Source: Nanosynbacter sp. (GTDB taxonomy: Bacteria > Patescibacteriota > Saccharimonadia > Saccharimonadales > Saccharimonadaceae). From it: a DNA stretch of 6,359 bases. Position numbers and translations under genes: made by a program. Under the pieces are notes generated by a model, which worked only from the letters and a program-made list of their open reading frames with translations, did not search any database and had not been told where the DNA came from. Shown here piece by piece: positions 6,207-6,359 of the stretch; position 1 is the stretch's first letter; every line of letters starts with the position of its first letter. The stretch lies in assembly GCA_015257705.1 (NCBI GenBank), contig JABZJR010000039.1, positions 1 to 6,359 on the forward strand. The letters run 5' to 3'.

Positions 6207-6235
6207 AGCTCTCACTAGCGAGTGGGAGCTTTTTT
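6207..6235 (+). terminator. Intrinsic terminator after the GreA-like gene
   Basis: A 10-bp stem with one G-U pair (AGCTCTCACT at 6207-6216 with AGTGGGAGCT at 6221-6230) carries an AGCG tetraloop and runs into a six-T tract (6230-6235). It closes the regulator-kinase-GreA-like unit. Confidence 0.93.
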
Positions 6236-6264
6236 ATATAAAGCAATAAGCCGATGCTGCGGCA

Positions 6265-6273
6265 TGCTATAAT
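6265..6273 (+). promoter_or_regulatory. Extended -10 promoter of the downstream gene
   Basis: TGCTATAAT is identical to the extended -10 of the ABC operon. No convincing -35 is seen 16-18 bp upstream (AATAAG at 6245-6250). The predicted start is near 6280, giving a leader of about 45 nt with a GGGGGA ribosome site at 6315-6320. A perfect 8-bp palindrome, GAATATTC (6282-6289), lies just after the predicted start. Confidence 0.72.
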
Positions 6274-6324
6274 TGCACTAAGAATATTCACAAATTTAGC
6301 GACAAAAAATAAACGGGGGATATT

Positions 6325-6359
6325 ATGTCAAAGCTAAACGTAGACCAAAAAAGTATCTA
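6325..6359 (+). CDS. Start of an unidentified gene (3' truncated by window)
   Basis: An ATG 4 nt after a strong GGGGGA ribosome site opens a frame to the window edge, beginning MSKLNVDQKSI. With its own promoter and leader this is very likely a real gene. Eleven residues are too few to identify it. From memory they resemble the N-termini of some DUF262 (GmrSD-type restriction) proteins, but this is a guess only. Confidence 0.6.
   Translation, partial: MSKLNVDQKSI

Noticed and set aside
6252..6266. Small dyads around GCCGATGCTGCGGC just upstream of the last promoter
   Set aside because: The arms are only 4 bp, with no repeat elsewhere and no T-tract; too weak to call.
6282..6289. Perfect palindrome GAATATTC after the promoter at 6265
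   Set aside because: Eight-base AT-rich palindromes are common by chance and no second copy supports an operator, so it is mentioned only in the promoter entry.
1..6359. CRISPR array, insertion sequence, tRNA/rRNA or prophage signs
   Set aside because: No spaced repeats, transposase-like frames, tRNA-like folds or terminal inverted repeats were seen; the region reads as chromosomal housekeeping and signalling genes.
1..6359. UGA recoding as in Gracilibacteria/SR1
   Set aside because: All the genes are complete in the standard code and show no in-frame TGA.

Overview
This window looks like ordinary chromosomal DNA from a compact bacterial genome of moderate GC. Intergenic gaps are short, all coding is standard-code with no in-frame stops, and several genes overlap. 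The protein variants suggest Patescibacteria (CPR), perhaps Saccharibacteria: a CysRS with an altered zinc-site loop (HAGGIDH...HHTNE), a minimal histidine kinase without HAMP, and a divergent GreA-like factor. This placement rests on recalled resemblance, not a search, and is moderate at best.

Layout. Positions 1-815 (+) hold the C-terminal ~270 residues of cysteinyl-tRNA synthetase, closed by an intrinsic terminator. Facing it on the minus strand (3966 down to 856) is a tightly packed three-gene operon: a NatA-type ABC ATPase, a NatB-type ABC-2 permease and an AI-2E family (PerM/TqsA-like) membrane protein. A 63-bp divergent promoter region (3967-4029) separates it from a plus-strand two-component system: an OmpR-family response regulator at 4030 and a histidine kinase overlapping it by ATGA at 4695. 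A GreA/GreB-like RNA polymerase factor follows at 5723-6181 and ends at a strong intrinsic terminator. A new transcription unit begins at 6325 and runs out of the window.

How the parts may work together. A short-loop sensor kinase and its regulator lie back to back with an ABC exporter operon, as in NatKR/NatAB or Bce-like modules, so control of the transporter by the two-component system is the natural inference. The regulator gene has a perfect TATAAT ending 6 bp before its ATG and no Shine-Dalgarno sequence, so its mRNA is probably leaderless.

The most notable signal lies between the kinase and the GreA-like gene. A perfect 7-bp direct repeat (TTTTCAG, 4-bp spacer, TTTTCAG) sits 10 bp upstream of an extended -10 element. 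This is the geometry of a PhoB-type box, the expected target of an OmpR-family regulator. It is followed by a 9-bp-arm hairpin at the predicted 5' end of the transcript. The GreA-like protein appears to have lost one of the two catalytic acidic residues at its coiled-coil tip. Together these suggest, as a hypothesis, a signal-responsive, non-canonical secondary-channel factor.
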